From Paragonimus westermani (taxonomy: Eukaryota; Platyhelminthes; Trematoda; Plagiorchiida; Troglotrematidae): a DNA stretch of 64,000 bases. The translations under genes and the position numbers were made by a program. Shown here in pieces: positions 63,638-64,000 of the stretch; the first letter of the stretch is position 1; every line of letters starts with the position of its first letter. Below the pieces are notes generated by a model that was given only the letters and a program-made list of their open reading frames with translations, had not been told where the DNA came from and did no database searches. The DNA is taken from the NCBI GenBank assembly GCA_008508345.1, contig QNGE01000285.1:1-64000 (forward strand), written 5' to 3'.

Positions 63638-64000
63638 CGATTATCCAAACCCCGATACGACAGAAGATCTGACAGACGGCCAATCCAAATATCGCGTTAA
63701 TGATGCAACATCAGGATTGGACGAACGGTCTCAGTGTTGTGCCTTCCGTTATTCGTCAATTCATCTGCTTCGTATTCCACCAATTAACATACAGTTTATG
63801 GTGTTGCATGTGCTAATGAGATCAGCCAATGACAGGCTGTGATTTCTCTAATACTGTTGTACATCAATAAATTCGGTGTCTCAATCCATGAATAACAATT
63901 GCTTACTGCTGTCAGTACCAGGTCTTCGCCTTATTACTTGCGTGGGAGGTTTCAATTCAAGTACGATTTCTAGAGCTATTCGAAGTCCCTAATTCTGAGC
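63638..64000. other. no identifiable feature
   Basis: Window end; nothing recognised. Confidence 0.4.

Overview
This is eukaryotic DNA, most likely from a parasitic flatworm (a digenean trematode such as Fasciola or a relative). The evidence is one split animal-type gene mixing 37-43 nt micro-introns with multi-kilobase introns, and a dense background of decayed Ty3/Gypsy, CR1/RTE-like LINE and Penelope-like elements. Two Gypsy copies fit the trematode CsRn1-type lineage; the older one carries a primer site matching tRNA-Trp. The organism assignment is inference.

Layout. 0.7-3.2 kb: decayed LINE and Penelope pieces. 3.5-8.2 kb: a full-length but ruined Gypsy element with both LTRs. 8.3-11.4 kb: a strikingly perfect inverted repeat (arms about 1.18 kb, spacer 750 bp) built from a Penelope-LINE junction, with the LINE continuing to about 12.1 kb. 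13.9-15.1 kb (minus): a broken copy of a DUF4806-like gene that still keeps a 33-nt intron. 16.0-18.5 kb: a much younger, 5'-truncated Gypsy copy with a 750-codon open pol frame and a 3' LTR. 20.5-21.4 kb: LINE relic. 23.3-24.1 kb: Gypsy protease/RT relic. 25.5-26.4 kb: Penelope relic (minus). 27.7-43.6 kb: the only clear cellular gene, glutaminyl-tRNA synthetase, in eleven recognisable exons, with LINE, SINE-like and tandem repeats in its introns. 44-64 kb: AT-rich intergenic DNA with one unexplained ORF, two LINE relics, two Penelope relics and a tRNA-like/SINE head.

The synthetase exons join in frame with canonical GT-AG junctions and carry both class I signatures (HIGH, and a KMSKS equivalent VSKRK). 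Everything else recognisable is mobile-element debris or unassigned. I see no intact RNA gene, no CRISPR array and nothing bacterial. The most unusual structure is the perfect inverted repeat. I found no convincing new multi-gene system.
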